Below, piece after piece: positions 63,608-64,000 of a stretch of 64,000 nucleotides of DNA. The DNA comes from an uncultured Roseovarius sp. (GTDB lineage Bacteria; Pseudomonadota; Alphaproteobacteria; Rhodobacterales; Rhodobacteraceae). The position numbers and the translations under genes are program-made. The notes beneath the pieces were generated by a model. That model ran no database searches. It worked only from the letters and a program-made list of their open reading frames with translations, and was not told the origin of the DNA. The stretch covers positions 41,059-105,058 of the forward strand of contig NZ_CAJXNN010000006.1 of assembly GCF_913057115.1 (NCBI RefSeq). Direction: 5' to 3'. Numbering within the stretch: the first letter of the stretch is position 1; each line of letters starts with the position of its first letter.

Positions 63608-64000
63608 TCACTTGTATTCCACAAGCCCCGGCTTGCGGCCCCGCAAACGCGACAGGTAATAGCCCAGCGCGCCCTGCGCCTCGGCAAACTTGCCCAGCAC
63701 GGTAAACACCGCCCGCGCCCAATCCCCATCGCGCAGGCCCAGCCGCACAACCTGCACCGGATAGGCCAGCGCCAACAAAAGCACCAACCAAGGCGACACC
63801 AAAAGCGCGCCCAAAATCACCAAGGGCAAGACCGCCCCCCACAAGAGCGCCCGCCGCGTCTCGCGCACCCAATGCCGCTCCGGCGGCGCCCCATGCAAGG
63901 CCGCGCCCTCGGCAAAGGCATGACCCGCCCGCTTGGTCCGCGTCCACCACTGGCCAAAGCGCGTCATCGCGGCGTCATGCCATGTCATCTCCGCATCCAG
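63608..64000 (-). CDS. Glycosyltransferase family 2, C-terminal part (5' end outside window)
   Basis: The minus-strand frame is open to the window end, so the gene continues beyond 64000. Visible residues read DAEMTWHDAAMTRFGQWW and a following RAGHAF, which in related proteins follows the GT2 catalytic domain, then two hydrophobic segments and a basic tail ending GLVEYK. Catalytic motifs are out of view. Family call rests on this C-terminal pattern. Confidence 0.7.
   Translation of the reverse strand: MDAEMTWHDAAMTRFGQWWTRTKRAGHAFAEGAALHGAPPERHWVRETRRALLWGAVLPLVILGALLVSPWLVLLLALAYPVQVVRLGLRDGDWARAVFTVLGKFAEAQGALGYYLSRLRGRKPGLVEYK

Overview
The window is about 64 kb of GC-rich chromosome whose gene content and order point to a marine Roseobacter-group member of the Rhodobacteraceae (Alphaproteobacteria). 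The main grounds are the tolQ-tolR-tolA-tolB-pal-cpoB-tilS-ftsH run, the trcR (DUF1013) gene, the dnaX-ybaB-recR run, an FNR-type regulator with matching FNR boxes, and an ExoY/Wzz-type exopolysaccharide locus. The taxonomic call is inference. I saw no rRNA, tRNA, insertion sequence, prophage or CRISPR array.

Layout. 1-3.8 kb: end of an AAA ATPase, then the ligase-associated DNA-damage pair (Lhr-like DEXH helicase and PdeM phosphoesterase). 3.8-9.6 kb: a membrane-bound LytTR regulator, a PaaI-type thioesterase, the one-carbon genes folD and fhs, a MOSC protein and a Tam-like methyltransferase. 9.6-19 kb (minus strand): ftsH, tilS, the Tol-Pal envelope genes, ybgC and thpR. 19-21.1 kb: two tandem LysM plus solute-binding-domain fusions. 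21-25 kb: ribF, a YcgN-type protein, a threonine aldolase and hypotheticals.

25-32.7 kb looks like a small low-oxygen and signalling region. Three near-perfect FNR boxes (TTGA-N6-TCAA) lie in front of a mini-HTH gene, a phosphoribosyltransferase gene and a DUF2267-like gene. A 1.1-kb gene-poor interval follows, with a run of stem-loops ending in a terminator (candidate ncRNA). After it come an OmpR-type response regulator, a PAS hybrid histidine kinase and an FNR-type regulator with an N-terminal cysteine cluster. 33-37.5 kb: dnaX, a YbaB-type gene, recR, trcR and a secreted RNase T2.

38-64 kb is a cell-surface or exopolysaccharide locus: an ExoY-type initiating sugar transferase, a CpsD-like partner whose Walker-A lysine is missing, a Wzz-type chain-length protein, a MOP flippase, GT4 and GT2 glycosyltransferases, a Wzy-like polymerase and a WecG/TagA glycosyltransferase. 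Inside it sits a tightly coupled seven-gene minus-strand operon (60957 to 43884): type I PKS (KS-AT-KR-DH-ACP-TE), GT2, an NRPS (formyltransferase, degenerate condensation remnant, adenylation domain split by a luciferase-like monooxygenase, PCP), a phosphopantetheinyl transferase, two SGNH-like proteins (one fused to a hydrolase-like domain) and a second GT2. The simplest reading is that a small, possibly glycine-derived polyketide-peptide unit is built and glycosylated, or used to decorate the polysaccharide. This is the most interesting system in the window.
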